Assembly (NCBI GenBank): GCA_003140215.1
Contig: PLJL01000001.1
Span: 688,535-752,534 of the forward strand
Direction of reading: 5' to 3'
Length of the DNA: 64,000 nucleotides
From: Vulcanimicrobiota bacterium
Lineage (GTDB): Bacteria; Vulcanimicrobiota; Vulcanimicrobiia; Vulcanimicrobiales; Vulcanimicrobiaceae
Below, in pieces: positions 15,857-24,436 of the stretch. The first letter of the stretch is position 1. Each line of letters starts with the position of its first letter. The notes under the pieces are model-generated. The model saw only the letters and a list, made by a program, of their open reading frames with translations. It was not told the DNA's origin and ran no database searches. The translations under genes and the position numbers were made by a program.

Positions 15857-17958
15857 TAGCGTTGCAAGAGGATCTGCTGCGCGTCGACGCGCTCCTCGCC
15901 CGGTAGGATGCGGCGGCGCTCGTAGCCGCCGTCCGAGCGCAGGACGCGCGCTTTGACGTTGTCGGCCAAGAGCACGTCGAGGATCTCGGTGCGGATGAAC
16001 TCGCCCAGCACCGGATCGAGCACCGGCACGACGCTCTCGACGCGGCGGTCGAGGTTGCGGCCCATCCAGTCGGCGCTGCCGACGAAGACTTCGTAGTCGC
16101 CGCCGTTGGTGAAGACGAACATGCGCGAGTGCTCCAAGAAGCGCCCCACGATGCTGCGCACGCGAATCGTCTCGCTCACCCCCAGCACGCCCGGCCGAAT
16201 CACGCACATCCCGCGCACGATGAGTTCGATCGGCACACCGGCGCGCGAGGCGCGGTAGAGGCGCTGCACGATCCCGGCGTCGCTGATCGCGTTGAGCTTG
16301 GCGACGATCCCGCTGGGCCGGCCGGCCTCGGCGTGTGCGGTCTCGCGGTCGATCAGCTCCTCGAAACCGCTGCGCAGGCTGGTCGGCGCGACCATGAGCT
16401 GCTCGTAGCTGTCGGCCTTCGAGAACCCGGTCAGCGCGTTGAAGAGCTGCGTCGCGTCGGCGCCCAGATCGGCGCGGCACGTGAACAAGCTCAGATCGGT
16501 ATACGTGCGGGCGGTCTTGTCGTTGTAGTTCCCGGTTCCGAAGTGCATGTAGCGCCGGATGCCGTCGGGCTCGTTGCGCACGACCAGCGTCACCTTGGCA
16601 TGCGTCTTGAGGTTGGCCAAACCGTAGACGACGTGCACGCCGGCGCGCTCGAGCATCCGCGCCCAGTGGATGTTGTTCTCTTCGTCGAAGCGCGCCTTGA
16701 GCTCGATGAGCGCGGCGACCTGGGTCCCGTTCTCGGCGGCGTCGACGAGCGCGCCGACGACCGGCGAGTTTCCCGACGTGCGGTACAGGGTCTGCTTGAT
16801 CGCCAGCACGTTGGGGTCGTTCGCGGCCTGTTGCACGAACTGCACGACGGGGTCGAACGACTCGTAGGGGTGGTGCAACAGGACGTCGCCTTCGCGGATG
16901 AGCGCGAACAGGTCGGTCTGCCCGATGAGCCGTTTGGGGATCGCGGGCGTGAACGGCGGGTCGTGGAGATCCGGCTCGTCGAGGTTCACCAGCGTCCACA
17001 GGTCGGCGGTCCCCATCATCCCGTCGACCTCGTAGCAATCGCCGCGGTCGAGTTCGAGCGCTTCGAGCACCATGTCGCGTAGGCCGTCGGGCATTCCGGG
17101 CTCGACTTCGAGCCGCACCGGCTCGCCGAAACGGCGCTTGCGCAGCTCGGACTCGATGGCGCGCAGCAGATCGTCGGCTTCGTCTTCCTGAAGGTCCAAG
17201 TCGGCGTCGCGGGTGACGCGGAACAGGTACGATGCCGTCACGCGCAGCCCGGGGAAAAGCGCCTCCATGTTGTGGGCGATGATGTCTTCGAGCATCACGA
17301 ACCAGCGCTGACCGCGCGGCGCCGACTCGACGGGGACGAAGCGCGGCAGCGAGCCGGGCACCTTCACCCGGGCGACGTAGGTGATCGGACCGTCAGGCGT
17401 GGTCTCCTCGAGCTCGACCGCCAGCGAGATCGAGAGGTTGGAGATGTACGGGAAGGGGTGCCCCTTGTCGATCGCCAGCGGGGTCAGCACCGGAAACACG
17501 CGCTCCTCGAAGTAGCGGCGCATCGTGCGCGCCGTGTTCGTGTCGAGCTGGTCGTAGGCCAGGACGCGAATCCCGTGCCGCTCCATCGCGGGGAAGAGCT
17601 GGTTCTCGAGGCAGTTTGTCATGCGCGCGACGGAGCGTCGCAGGTGGTGGCTCACCAGATCGAGCTGCTCTTCGGGCGTGTGGCCGTCGTCGGAGCGTTT
17701 GTGGACCTCGGCGGCGAGCTGCTGCATCAAGCCGGCGATGCGGATCATGAAGAACTCGTCGAGGTTGGTACCGTAGATCGCGATGAATTTGACCCGCTCG
17801 AGCAGCGGGTTCCGCTCGTCGAGGGCCTCCTCCAGGACGCGGTCGTTGAACTCCAGCCACGAGGTTTCGCGATTGATGTAGAGTGAGGGATCGTCGAGCG
17901 CGATCGGGGCGATGGCGGGTGGGCGGAGCTCTGCGCCAACCTGCGAACCGGTGAGCAT
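15844..17958 (-). CDS. ppk1: Polyphosphate kinase 1
   Basis: A 704-residue enzyme that reversibly polymerises the gamma-phosphate of ATP into polyphosphate. The N-domain (YINRETSWLEFNDRVLEEA), the head domain and both PLD-like catalytic domains are present. The phospho-acceptor His is His453 in NLKTHAKVTLVVR, followed by YMHFGTGNYND. The ATG at 17958 is chosen for the AAGGG Shine-Dalgarno immediately upstream on the reverse strand; ATG codons at 17979 and 18015 are possible but lack one or overlap the divergent gene. Only 21 bases separate it from the start of the divergent osmoprotectant-type transporter. Confidence 0.95.
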   Translation of the reverse strand: MLTGSQVGAELRPPAIAPIALDDPSLYINRETSWLEFNDRVLEEALDERNPLLERVKFIAIYGTNLDEFFMIRIAGLMQQLAAEVHKRSDDGHTPEEQLDLVSHHLRRSVARMTNCLENQLFPAMERHGIRVLAYDQLDTNTARTMRRYFEERVFPVLTPLAIDKGHPFPYISNLSISLAVELEETTPDGPITYVARVKVPGSLPRFVPVESAPRGQRWFVMLEDIIAHNMEALFPGLRVTASYLFRVTRDADLDLQEDEADDLLRAIESELRKRRFGEPVRLEVEPGMPDGLRDMVLEALELDRGDCYEVDGMMGTADLWTLVNLDEPDLHDPPFTPAIPKRLIGQTDLFALIREGDVLLHHPYESFDPVVQFVQQAANDPNVLAIKQTLYRTSGNSPVVGALVDAAENGTQVAALIELKARFDEENNIHWARMLERAGVHVVYGLANLKTHAKVTLVVRNEPDGIRRYMHFGTGNYNDKTARTYTDLSLFTCRADLGADATQLFNALTGFSKADSYEQLMVAPTSLRSGFEELIDRETAHAEAGRPSGIVAKLNAISDAGIVQRLYRASRAGVPIELIVRGMCVIRPGVLGVSETIRVRSIVGRFLEHSRMFVFTNGGDYEVFVGSADWMGRNLDRRVESVVPVLDPVLGEFIRTEILDVLLADNVKARVLRSDGGYERRRILPGEERVDAQQILLQRYQTV

Positions 17959-17979
17959 GGTCCCTTCTAGGTTCGGCAT

Positions 17980-18573
17980 TTGAGCGCCGACTTCATCGCC
18001 CACGTCGGCGCGCACGTCGCGCTGGCCGGGTCTGCGCTCATCGTCGCGCTGGCGATCGGGATCCCGCTGGCCGGCGTGGCGGCCGATCGCGCCCTCGCCC
18101 GCGGCGTCCTGCTGGCCCTCGCGGGCGGGTTTCGCGTGGTCCCATCGCTCGCCGTCCTCACGCTTGCCCTGCCGCTGCTGGGGTTGGGTTTTCGCCCCGC
18201 GCTGCTCGCCCTGGTCGTCCTCGCGCTGCCGCCGATCCTGGTCAACACCGACGTCGGTTTGCGCGCGGTTCCGCGCGCCACGCTCGAAGCCGCGCGCGGC
18301 ACCGGGATGACCGAACGCCAGATCGGAGCGCGCGTGCGCTGGCCGCTCGCGCTGCCGGTGGTCGCCGTCGGCGTTCGGACCGCGACGGTCGAGGTCATCG
18401 CCTCGGCGACGCTGGCCGCGTTCATCGGCGGCGGCGGCCTAGGCGACTACATCGTCGGCGGCTTGCAAACGTCGAATCTCCCCGAGCTCATCCTGGGCGC
18501 CGTCTCGGTCGCCGTACTCGCCCTGGTCGCCGACGCAGCGCTAGGCTACGCGCAAAAGCGTCTCGCGGTCTGA
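17980..18573 (+). CDS. ABC transporter permease (glycine betaine/choline type), first subunit
   Basis: A 197-residue inner-membrane permease with about five hydrophobic segments. The EAA loop (TLEAARGTGMTERQIGARVRWPLALPV) contacts the ATPase. The pattern matches OpuB/OpuC/YehW-type permeases of the osmoprotectant uptake family. The start is TTG at 17980, as no closer ATG or GTG gives the family N-terminus (DFIAHVGAHVALAGSALIVAL). The binding-protein gene follows after ten bases. Confidence 0.87.
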   Translation: MSADFIAHVGAHVALAGSALIVALAIGIPLAGVAADRALARGVLLALAGGFRVVPSLAVLTLALPLLGLGFRPALLALVVLALPPILVNTDVGLRAVPRATLEAARGTGMTERQIGARVRWPLALPVVAVGVRTATVEVIASATLAAFIGGGGLGDYIVGGLQTSNLPELILGAVSVAVLALVADAALGYAQKRLAV

Positions 18574-18583
18574 ACTGAGATCT

Positions 18584-19474
18584 ATGCAACAGACACTTTC
18601 GCGCGCTCGCGCGCTCACGCTGCTCGCCGCCGCGCCGCTCGCCGTCTCGTGCGGCGGCGGCGACGCCGTCAAGATCGGCTCGAAGAACTTCACCGAAGAG
18701 CTGATCCTGGGCGAGCTGTACGCGCAGAGCCTCGAGCAAGCCGGCCTGCACGTCGAGCGCAAGCTCAACCTCGGCACGACCGACATCGCCATGGCCGCGC
18801 TCAAGCGCGGCGAGATCGACCTCTACCCGGAGTACACCGGGACCGCGCTGCTCAACGTGTTGAAGCTGCCGCTCATCACCGATCCGCGGCGCTCGTACGA
18901 CACGGTGAAAGCCGCCTACGCGAAGCAGTTCGATCTGGTCTGGCTCGATCCGGCACCGATGAACGACACGCAGGCGCTCGCGACGACCCGGAAGGTGGCG
19001 GGAAATTACGCGCTCGGCCGGCTCAGCGATCTCGCGGCCAAGGCCGGTGAGCTGCGACTGGGCTGCGGTCCGGAGTTTCTGACCCGCGCCGACGGTCTGC
19101 CGGGGCTGCAGAAGCGCTACGGCGGGTTTCACTTCAAGCAGACGCAGCGCGTCGACAACGGCCTCAAGTATCAGGCGCTCGAGCGCGGCGACGTCGACGT
19201 CGTGATCGCGTTTTCGACCGAGGGGCAGCTCAAGGCCGATAGCTTGGTCGTGCTCGAGGACGACAAGCACGTCTTCCCGGTGTACAACGTCGCCCCGGTC
19301 GTGCGCAAGGCCGTGCTCGCCGCGCGGGGCGGGATCGAGAAGCCGCTCAACAAGCTCGCCCCGCTGCTCACCAACGACGTGATGCAGAACCTCAACCTGC
19401 AGGTCGACGGGCCGCAAAAGCGCGAGCCGGCCGACGTGGCGCGTGACTTCCTCAAGCAGAACGGTCTCGCCTAA
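18584..19474 (+). CDS. Osmoprotectant-type ABC transporter substrate-binding protein
   Basis: A 296-residue OpuAC/OpuBC-like periplasmic binding protein. The mature N-terminus VKIGSKNFTEELILGELYAQ and the LYPEYTGTALLNVL segment are signature stretches of the family. The leader ends LAVSCGGG with Cys23, a weak lipobox that may anchor it as a lipoprotein. The family binds glycine betaine, choline or related quaternary amines; the specific ligand is not deducible. The 3' end overlaps the ATPase gene by 32 bases, implying coupling. Confidence 0.9.
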   Translation: MQQTLSRARALTLLAAAPLAVSCGGGDAVKIGSKNFTEELILGELYAQSLEQAGLHVERKLNLGTTDIAMAALKRGEIDLYPEYTGTALLNVLKLPLITDPRRSYDTVKAAYAKQFDLVWLDPAPMNDTQALATTRKVAGNYALGRLSDLAAKAGELRLGCGPEFLTRADGLPGLQKRYGGFHFKQTQRVDNGLKYQALERGDVDVVIAFSTEGQLKADSLVVLEDDKHVFPVYNVAPVVRKAVLAARGGIEKPLNKLAPLLTNDVMQNLNLQVDGPQKREPADVARDFLKQNGLA

Positions 19475-20255
19475 CGGCGGCGCGCGCGTCGAGCTGCGCG
19501 CGCTCGGCGTCCGCTACCCCAACGCCGCTGCGGCGGCGGTCCACGACGTCGACCTCACGATCGAGGCGGGCGAGTTCGCCGTGCTGCTGGGGCCCTCGGG
19601 TTGCGGTAAGAGCACGCTGCTGCGCACGCTCAACCGGCTCGTCGAGCCGACGTCGGGGACGGTCCTCATCGACGGCGGCGACGTGCGTGAGCGTGACGCG
19701 ACCGAGCTGCGGCGCGGGATCGGGTACGTGATCCAGGCCGTCGGCCTGTTCCCGCACTACACCGTGGCCGAGAACGTTTCGATCGTCCCGCAGTTGCTGG
19801 GCTGGGATCGAGCGCGCATCGACCGGCGCGTCGACGAGCTGCTCGCGTTGATCCGCCTCGATCCGGCCGAGTACCGCGATCGCAAGCCGCGCCAGCTGTC
19901 GGGCGGTGAGGCGCAGCGCGTCGGCGTCGCGCGCGCGCTCGCGGCCGAGCCACGCGTGCTGCTCATGGACGAACCCTTCGCCGCGGTCGACGCGATCGTG
20001 CGGGCCTCGCTGCAGGACGAGATCGCTCGGGTACACCGCGAGTTGAAGACGACGGTCGTGTTCGTCACCCACGACGTCGACGAGGCGCTGCGCCTCGCCG
20101 ATCGCGTCGTGGTGATGAACGCCGGTCACGTCGTGCAGACCGGCCCGCCCGGCGAGATCCTCGAACGCCCCGCCGACGATTTCGTGCGCCACCTCGTCGG
20201 CGTCGACGCGGAGACGCGCCGTTTGGCGACCGAACGCCCGCTCATCGAACGATGA
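19443..20255 (+). CDS. Osmoprotectant-type ABC transporter ATP-binding protein
   Basis: A 270-residue cytosolic ATPase starting at GTG inside the preceding gene. Walker A is GPSGCGKST (about 50-58), the signature is LSGGEAQR, Walker B is RVLLMDEPFAAVDA, and the H-loop is VFVTHDVDEAL. A downstream ATG would remove the first beta strand, so the overlapping start is kept. The C-terminus is short and lacks CBS domains, unlike OpuCA. The last 14 bases overlap the convergent HAD gene. Confidence 0.92.
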   Translation: MTSSSRTVSPNGGARVELRALGVRYPNAAAAAVHDVDLTIEAGEFAVLLGPSGCGKSTLLRTLNRLVEPTSGTVLIDGGDVRERDATELRRGIGYVIQAVGLFPHYTVAENVSIVPQLLGWDRARIDRRVDELLALIRLDPAEYRDRKPRQLSGGEAQRVGVARALAAEPRVLLMDEPFAAVDAIVRASLQDEIARVHRELKTTVVFVTHDVDEALRLADRVVVMNAGHVVQTGPPGEILERPADDFVRHLVGVDAETRRLATERPLIER

Positions 20256-20871
20256 GCGGCGCGACCTCGTGCGGGGCTGCGAAGACGTGATCGGCAGCGG
20301 CGAGTTCGGCGGCGGAGCCGTAGCCCCAGGCCGCGCCCCAGGCGACGACCGCATTGTCGCGCGCGGCGGTGATATCGAGCGCGCGGTCGCCGATGTGCGC
20401 GACCGCGCAACCCGGCGCGATCCCTTCTGCGGCGAGGGCGTGAGCGAGCAGCTCGCCTTTGTCGATGCGCGTGCCGTCGAGCTCGCTGCCGTAGACGCGC
20501 TCGAAGGCACCCGCCAGCCCGAGCCGCCGCACGATCGGCAGCGCGTAGACGCGCGGCTTCGAGGTGCACACGAACAGGCGCGCGGCGCGCCCCGCGATCG
20601 CCAGCATCTCGACGACGCCCGGATAGACGACGTTCTCGAACATGCCGGCGGCGCCGTAGCGCAAGCGAAAGCGCCGCACGATCTCATCGGCGACAGCTTC
20701 GTCGAAGCGCGCTCGCATCGCGAGCTGCAGCGGCGGCCCGATCAGCGTGCGCATCTCCGTTGCGTCGGGCGCCGGCAAGCCCAGGCCGTCGTACGCGAAG
20801 GTGAGCGAGCGTGCGACGCCTTCGTAGGGGTCGGTCAGCGTCCCGTCGAGATCGAAGAACACCGCCTCCAT
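20242..20871 (-). CDS. HAD-family phosphatase (phosphoglycolate phosphatase-like)
   Basis: A 209-residue haloacid dehalogenase-superfamily hydrolase. Motif I is FFDLDGTLTD with Asp7 and Asp9; motif II lies in LFVCTSKPR; the motif III/IV region GCAVAHIGDRALDITAARDN carries the terminal acidic residues. Its cap domain resembles Gph/PgmB-like enzymes. The ATG at 20871 places motif I at the N-terminus; a GTG six codons upstream is possible. It lies antisense between the ATPase and second permease of the ABC importer, overlapping the first by 14 bases. Confidence 0.88.
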   Translation of the reverse strand: MEAVFFDLDGTLTDPYEGVARSLTFAYDGLGLPAPDATEMRTLIGPPLQLAMRARFDEAVADEIVRRFRLRYGAAGMFENVVYPGVVEMLAIAGRAARLFVCTSKPRVYALPIVRRLGLAGAFERVYGSELDGTRIDKGELLAHALAAEGIAPGCAVAHIGDRALDITAARDNAVVAWGAAWGYGSAAELAAADHVFAAPHEVAPLIVR

Positions 20872-20894
20872 TGCGCCCGAGGATACCACAACCG

Positions 20895-21506
20895 GTGACC
20901 TACGTCGCCGCGCACCTCGATCGCATCGGCGCGCTGCTCGGCGAGCACGTCGTGCTCGTCGTGTCGTCCCTGGTCGTGGCGCTGCTCATCGCGCTGCCGC
21001 TGGGGATCGTCGCGGCGCGCAATGCGCGCGCCGGCGGGGCGATCCTGGCCGTCACCGGAGCGATCTACACCATCCCCAGCCTCGCGCTGCTGGCGCTGCT
21101 CGTCGCCGCACTCGGGCTGGGTCGCATCACGGCCATTGTGGCGCTGGTCGCGTACGCGCAGATGATCCTGATCCGCGGGATCGTGGCGGGCTTGCGCGGC
21201 GTCGACCCCGCGCTCGTCGACGCCGCGCGCGGGCTCGGGCTCACCGCGCGCCAGACCTTGCTGCGCGTCGAGTTCCCCGCCGCGCTGCCGGTCGTCCTCG
21301 GCGGCGTGCGCGTTGCCACGGTCTCGCTCGTCGCGCTGGCGACGGTCGCGGCGTGGATCAACGCCGGCGGCCTGGGCGTGCTGCTCTTCGAAGGGATCGG
21401 CACCAACAACCCGCAGAAGATCGTCGCCGGCGCGCTGGCCGCCGCGGCGCTGGCGATCGCCGCGGACTTGGCGCTACGCGCCGCGGAACGCGCGGTGCGC
21501 ACCTGA
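20895..21506 (+). CDS. ABC transporter permease (glycine betaine/choline type), second subunit
   Basis: A 203-residue permease paralogous to the one at 17980. It has several hydrophobic segments and the EAA-like loop PALVDAARGLGLTARQTLLRVEFPAALPVVLGG. Start GTG at 20895 has GAGG at 20879-20882. It probably pairs with the first permease to form the heterodimeric channel of the importer, although the antisense HAD gene separates it from the rest of the operon. Its TGA overlaps the probable CTG start of the next gene. Confidence 0.87.
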   Translation: MTYVAAHLDRIGALLGEHVVLVVSSLVVALLIALPLGIVAARNARAGGAILAVTGAIYTIPSLALLALLVAALGLGRITAIVALVAYAQMILIRGIVAGLRGVDPALVDAARGLGLTARQTLLRVEFPAALPVVLGGVRVATVSLVALATVAAWINAGGLGVLLFEGIGTNNPQKIVAGALAAAALAIAADLALRAAERAVRT

Positions 21507-21931
21507 AGCCGCTTTTCGGCTACGGCACGTTCCGCAAAGCCGCTTGGCGCGAAGCGATTCTCGGCGCGGCTTATCCGGCCCATCCCGCGACGTTGCGCGG
21601 GTATCGCCGCATCGCGTGCGCGTCCGGATACCTTTCCCTGCGCGAGACGGTCATCGACGTCGGGCTGATCGAAGGCGTGCTGGTGGAGCTCGACGAGTTG
21701 GGGTGGCAGATCGCCGACCAGTGGGAAGAGGTCCCGAAGTACTACCGCACCGACGTGCGCGTGAACTCGATGACTGGTCCGGTCGAAGCAGTGGCCTACC
21801 TCTGCACCGACGATCGCAACGCGACCCCGGTCGACGACGACTGCTTCGCGCTCATCACCGACGCCGACGTGGAAGCGGCGATCGGCGTGTTCGGCCCGAT
21901 GATGCGCGCACTCCGCCGGCGCGCGGGCTGA
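21503..21931 (+). CDS. Gamma-glutamylcyclotransferase-like (GGCT/AIG2) protein
   Basis: About 142 residues. The N-terminal LFGYGTFRKAAW matches the YGTLR signature of the GGCT fold, and the stretch DQWEEVPKYYRTDVRV supplies the conserved acidic residue and Tyr-Arg pair. The domain must begin at PLFGYG, and no ATG, GTG or TTG occurs close upstream in frame; CTG at 21503, overlapping the preceding stop (CTGA), is the best start. An ATG at 21353 would add 50 unlike residues inside the permease gene. The family cleaves gamma-glutamyl-amine or related bonds; the exact substrate is unknown. Confidence 0.75.
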   Translation: MKPLFGYGTFRKAAWREAILGAAYPAHPATLRGYRRIACASGYLSLRETVIDVGLIEGVLVELDELGWQIADQWEEVPKYYRTDVRVNSMTGPVEAVAYLCTDDRNATPVDDDCFALITDADVEAAIGVFGPMMRALRRRAG

Positions 21932-21935
21932 CCCG

Positions 21936-22940
21936 TCAGACGACGAGCAACAAGCTCAGCGCGTAGCGGCCCGCGGTGTCGGTGTACGTCTTCTTCTCCG
22001 CGAACCCGCAATCCGCGGCCAGCGCGACGATCTCCTCGCGGGTGAACTTGTACGACGACTCGGTGTGGATCGTGTCGCCTGGGGCGAAGTCGACCGTCAG
22101 ATCCGAGGCCGGGACGTGCGCGCGCTGTTCCCGCTCGCTGACCAGGAACGACTGCACCGCGCCGCGCTCCTCGTTCCAGCGAGCGCGGAACCGGAATGCC
22201 CCGAGATCGAAGTCGGCGCCCAGCTCGCGATTCATCCGCGCCAGCAAGTTCTTATTGAAGGCTGCGGTGACGCCGGTGGGGTCGTCGTACGCCAGCTCGA
22301 GGATCGACGGATCCTTCTTGAGGTCGTAGCCCACCAGCAGCCCGTCGCCGGGATGGCGTGCGGCGGCGAGTAGCCGCAACAGCTCGCGTGCTTCGTCGGG
22401 TTCGAAGTTGCCGATATTCGAGCCCAGGAACAGCGCCAGGACGCGAGCGTGGGTCACCAGCCGCTTCTCGCGCAGCAGCGGAAAGTAGTCGCTGGCGTAC
22501 GCGATGATGCGTAGCGCTTCGTACGATGCGGCCAGGGCGTGCGACGACTCGGTCACCGCGTCGGCGGAGATGTCGACGGGATGGTAGGTCAGCGCCGGTT
22601 GGCGCTCCAGGATGGCGTCGATGAGCAGCCGCGTCTTGACCGCGCTGCCGCTGCCCAGCTCGACGAGATCCAGCGGTCCCGGCAACGCGCCGGCGATTTC
22701 GCGCCCGTAGGTCGCGAGCAGGTCGCGTTCGACGCGCGTCAGGTAGTATTCGGGAAGCCGCGTGATCGCCTCGAACAGCGCCGACCCGAGGTCGTCGTAA
22801 AAGTACTTCGGCGACAGGCTCATCGGGCGCGTGCCCAGTCCGCTGCGCACGTCTTCGGCGAACGTGGCCACGCGCACGGGGTGCGGATCCCGGTAAAGCG
22901 CAAACCGGTCGGAAAACCCCGGCGGCTTCGTCGAAGTCAT
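21936..22940 (-). CDS. egtD: L-histidine N-alpha-methyltransferase
   Basis: A 334-residue SAM-dependent enzyme that trimethylates histidine to hercynine, the first step of ergothioneine synthesis. EgtD-family segments are SPKYFYDDLGS (43-53), PEYYLTR (63-69), the SAM-binding ELGSGSAVKTR (from 94), LALFLGSNIGNFEPDEA and the C-terminal HTESSYKFTREEI. Length matches characterised EgtD proteins. No egtB or egtE lies in the window, so the remaining steps must be encoded elsewhere or the product used differently. Confidence 0.93.
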   Translation of the reverse strand: MTSTKPPGFSDRFALYRDPHPVRVATFAEDVRSGLGTRPMSLSPKYFYDDLGSALFEAITRLPEYYLTRVERDLLATYGREIAGALPGPLDLVELGSGSAVKTRLLIDAILERQPALTYHPVDISADAVTESSHALAASYEALRIIAYASDYFPLLREKRLVTHARVLALFLGSNIGNFEPDEARELLRLLAAARHPGDGLLVGYDLKKDPSILELAYDDPTGVTAAFNKNLLARMNRELGADFDLGAFRFRARWNEERGAVQSFLVSEREQRAHVPASDLTVDFAPGDTIHTESSYKFTREEIVALAADCGFAEKKTYTDTAGRYALSLLLVV

Positions 22941-23076
22941 CGTGCGACGCCTAACCCCGGCTCGGCAGCACGGTTTGCACCGCGGCGCGGCCGAGTAGGC
23001 GCTCGATCGCTACGGGCTCCGCGGCCCGCGCCGGACCGGGAAGGACGCCCGCGGCGGCGCGCGGGAGCATGCGCCC

Positions 23077-23754
23077 ATGATCGAAGAGCACGCTACGATC
23101 GACGCGCCCAAGGGTCCGATGCAGGCGTACGTCGCCCGCCTCGACGAGAAGCCGCGTCCGGCCGTGATCGTGCTCGAAGGCGTCTTCGGTTTCGACGAAG
23201 AGATCAAGCGCATCACCGAACAGGTCGGATCGGCGGGCTACGTCGGGATCGCGATCGACTACCTGCGCGGCGGCCAGGCAGCCGCGGTGTTCAACACCAA
23301 GGACGTCGGCGCGGACGTCGCGGCGACGCGCGACTGGCTCAACCACCAAGCCTACGTGCAGCACGGGAAAATTGCCGCGTGGGGTTTTGGTTTCGGCGGC
23401 ACCGCGGCGTTCTTGGCCTCGACGTTGCCGGGCCTCTCCGGCGCCATCGCCTTCTACGGGCAGAGCATCGCGCGTCCGGTCCCCGGTACCGACGGTAAGC
23501 CCGCCCTCGACGAGATCGACGAGGTGCGGATGCCCTTGCTGCTCGTTTTCGGCGGCCACGACGAGCAGATCGGTCCCACCGAGATCGCCACGATTCGCGA
23601 CCGGCTCGCGGCCAAGCACGTCCCGTTCGAGATCGAAATCTACGACGAAGTCGGCCACTCGTTCTTTCGCGAGGATCTCGGCACGATCGCCACCCGGCAG
23701 ATCGCCGACGCCTGGGGCCGCGTGCAAGCCTTCCTGCGGCGTTCGTTCGCCTAG
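23077..23754 (+). CDS. Dienelactone hydrolase-family protein lacking the nucleophile Cys
   Basis: A 225-residue alpha/beta hydrolase with the DLH pattern: VIVLEGVFGFDEEIKRI (Glu34), GYVGIAIDYLRGG, and then a nucleophile elbow reading WGFGFGG. In this family that elbow is normally G-F-C-x-G-G, so Cys is replaced by Gly105. The Asp (Asp162 in FGGHDEQIG) and His (His194 in VGHSFF) of the triad are retained. The protein may be catalytically altered or binding-only. The ATG start has no close competing codon. It is convergent with the lytic transglycosylase gene. Confidence 0.85.
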   Translation: MIEEHATIDAPKGPMQAYVARLDEKPRPAVIVLEGVFGFDEEIKRITEQVGSAGYVGIAIDYLRGGQAAAVFNTKDVGADVAATRDWLNHQAYVQHGKIAAWGFGFGGTAAFLASTLPGLSGAIAFYGQSIARPVPGTDGKPALDEIDEVRMPLLLVFGGHDEQIGPTEIATIRDRLAAKHVPFEIEIYDEVGHSFFREDLGTIATRQIADAWGRVQAFLRRSFA

Positions 23755-23765
23755 GGCGCGGGTCC

Positions 23766-24422
23766 CTAGCGACCGACCATGCGCGACCAGCGGTCGCGCA
23801 CGTCGATGATGTAGTCGCGCGTTTCGCGATAGGGCGGAACGCCGTGGTATGCCGCCACCGCAGCCGGTCCGGCGTTGTACGCGGCGAGCGCCGACGCGTA
23901 CGGATCGGCGCTGTTGCGATAGTCGTACAAGTACGCGGAGAGCACGCGCGCGGATCCGTCGATGGCGGAGCGCGGATCCCACGGATCGACGCCGTACTCC
24001 GCCGCGGTCGGCACGGTGAACTGCGCGATGCCGACCGCGCCCGCGACCGACATCGCCGCCGGATCGAAGGCCGATTCTTGCAGCAGCGTCGCCGCGAGAA
24101 ACTGCGGCGCCAACTTGCGTTCGCGCGCCGCGGCGAAAACGTCGGCGCCGAGCAGCAGCGCGTCGACGGCATCGATGCGCGGATTGGTCCGCATCACCTC
24201 GCGTGCAACCTTGACCCGCAGCGGCGAACGCCGGCTTGCATCCATGCACAGCCGCAGGCCTCGAATGAGGTCGACCTGCGGGGGTATATGCCATGACAAT
24301 GCGGCGTCCCGCAGCCCGTCGATCCGGGGCCCCGAGGCCGAGAATGTCAGAGCCGCCGCCACGAATACGGTCGCGAGAGGGTTTCCAGGAGTCGGGACCA
24401 ATCCGCCGTTAGCCCTCTTCAC
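23766..24422 (-). CDS. Lytic transglycosylase (SLT domain)
   Basis: A 218-residue envelope protein with an N-terminal hydrophobic segment (about residues 14-30) serving as signal or anchor. The SLT domain carries the catalytic Glu116 in LLQESAFDP, then VAGAVGIAQFTVPTAAEYG and SALAAYNAGPAAVAAY. It cleaves peptidoglycan glycan strands to 1,6-anhydromuropeptides. The GTG start at 24422 is the first that includes the hydrophobic leader. It is divergent from the hydroxylase-like gene, only 14 bases away. Confidence 0.9.
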   Translation of the reverse strand: MKRANGGLVPTPGNPLATVFVAAALTFSASGPRIDGLRDAALSWHIPPQVDLIRGLRLCMDASRRSPLRVKVAREVMRTNPRIDAVDALLLGADVFAAARERKLAPQFLAATLLQESAFDPAAMSVAGAVGIAQFTVPTAAEYGVDPWDPRSAIDGSARVLSAYLYDYRNSADPYASALAAYNAGPAAVAAYHGVPPYRETRDYIIDVRDRWSRMVGR

Positions 24423-24436
24423 TCACAAGGATCAGC

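Noticed and set aside
17959-18015. Longer N-terminus for polyphosphate kinase from upstream ATG codons
   Set aside because: The extra residues are not family-like and would overlap the divergent permease start; the ATG at 17958 has a clear AAGGG ribosome-binding site.
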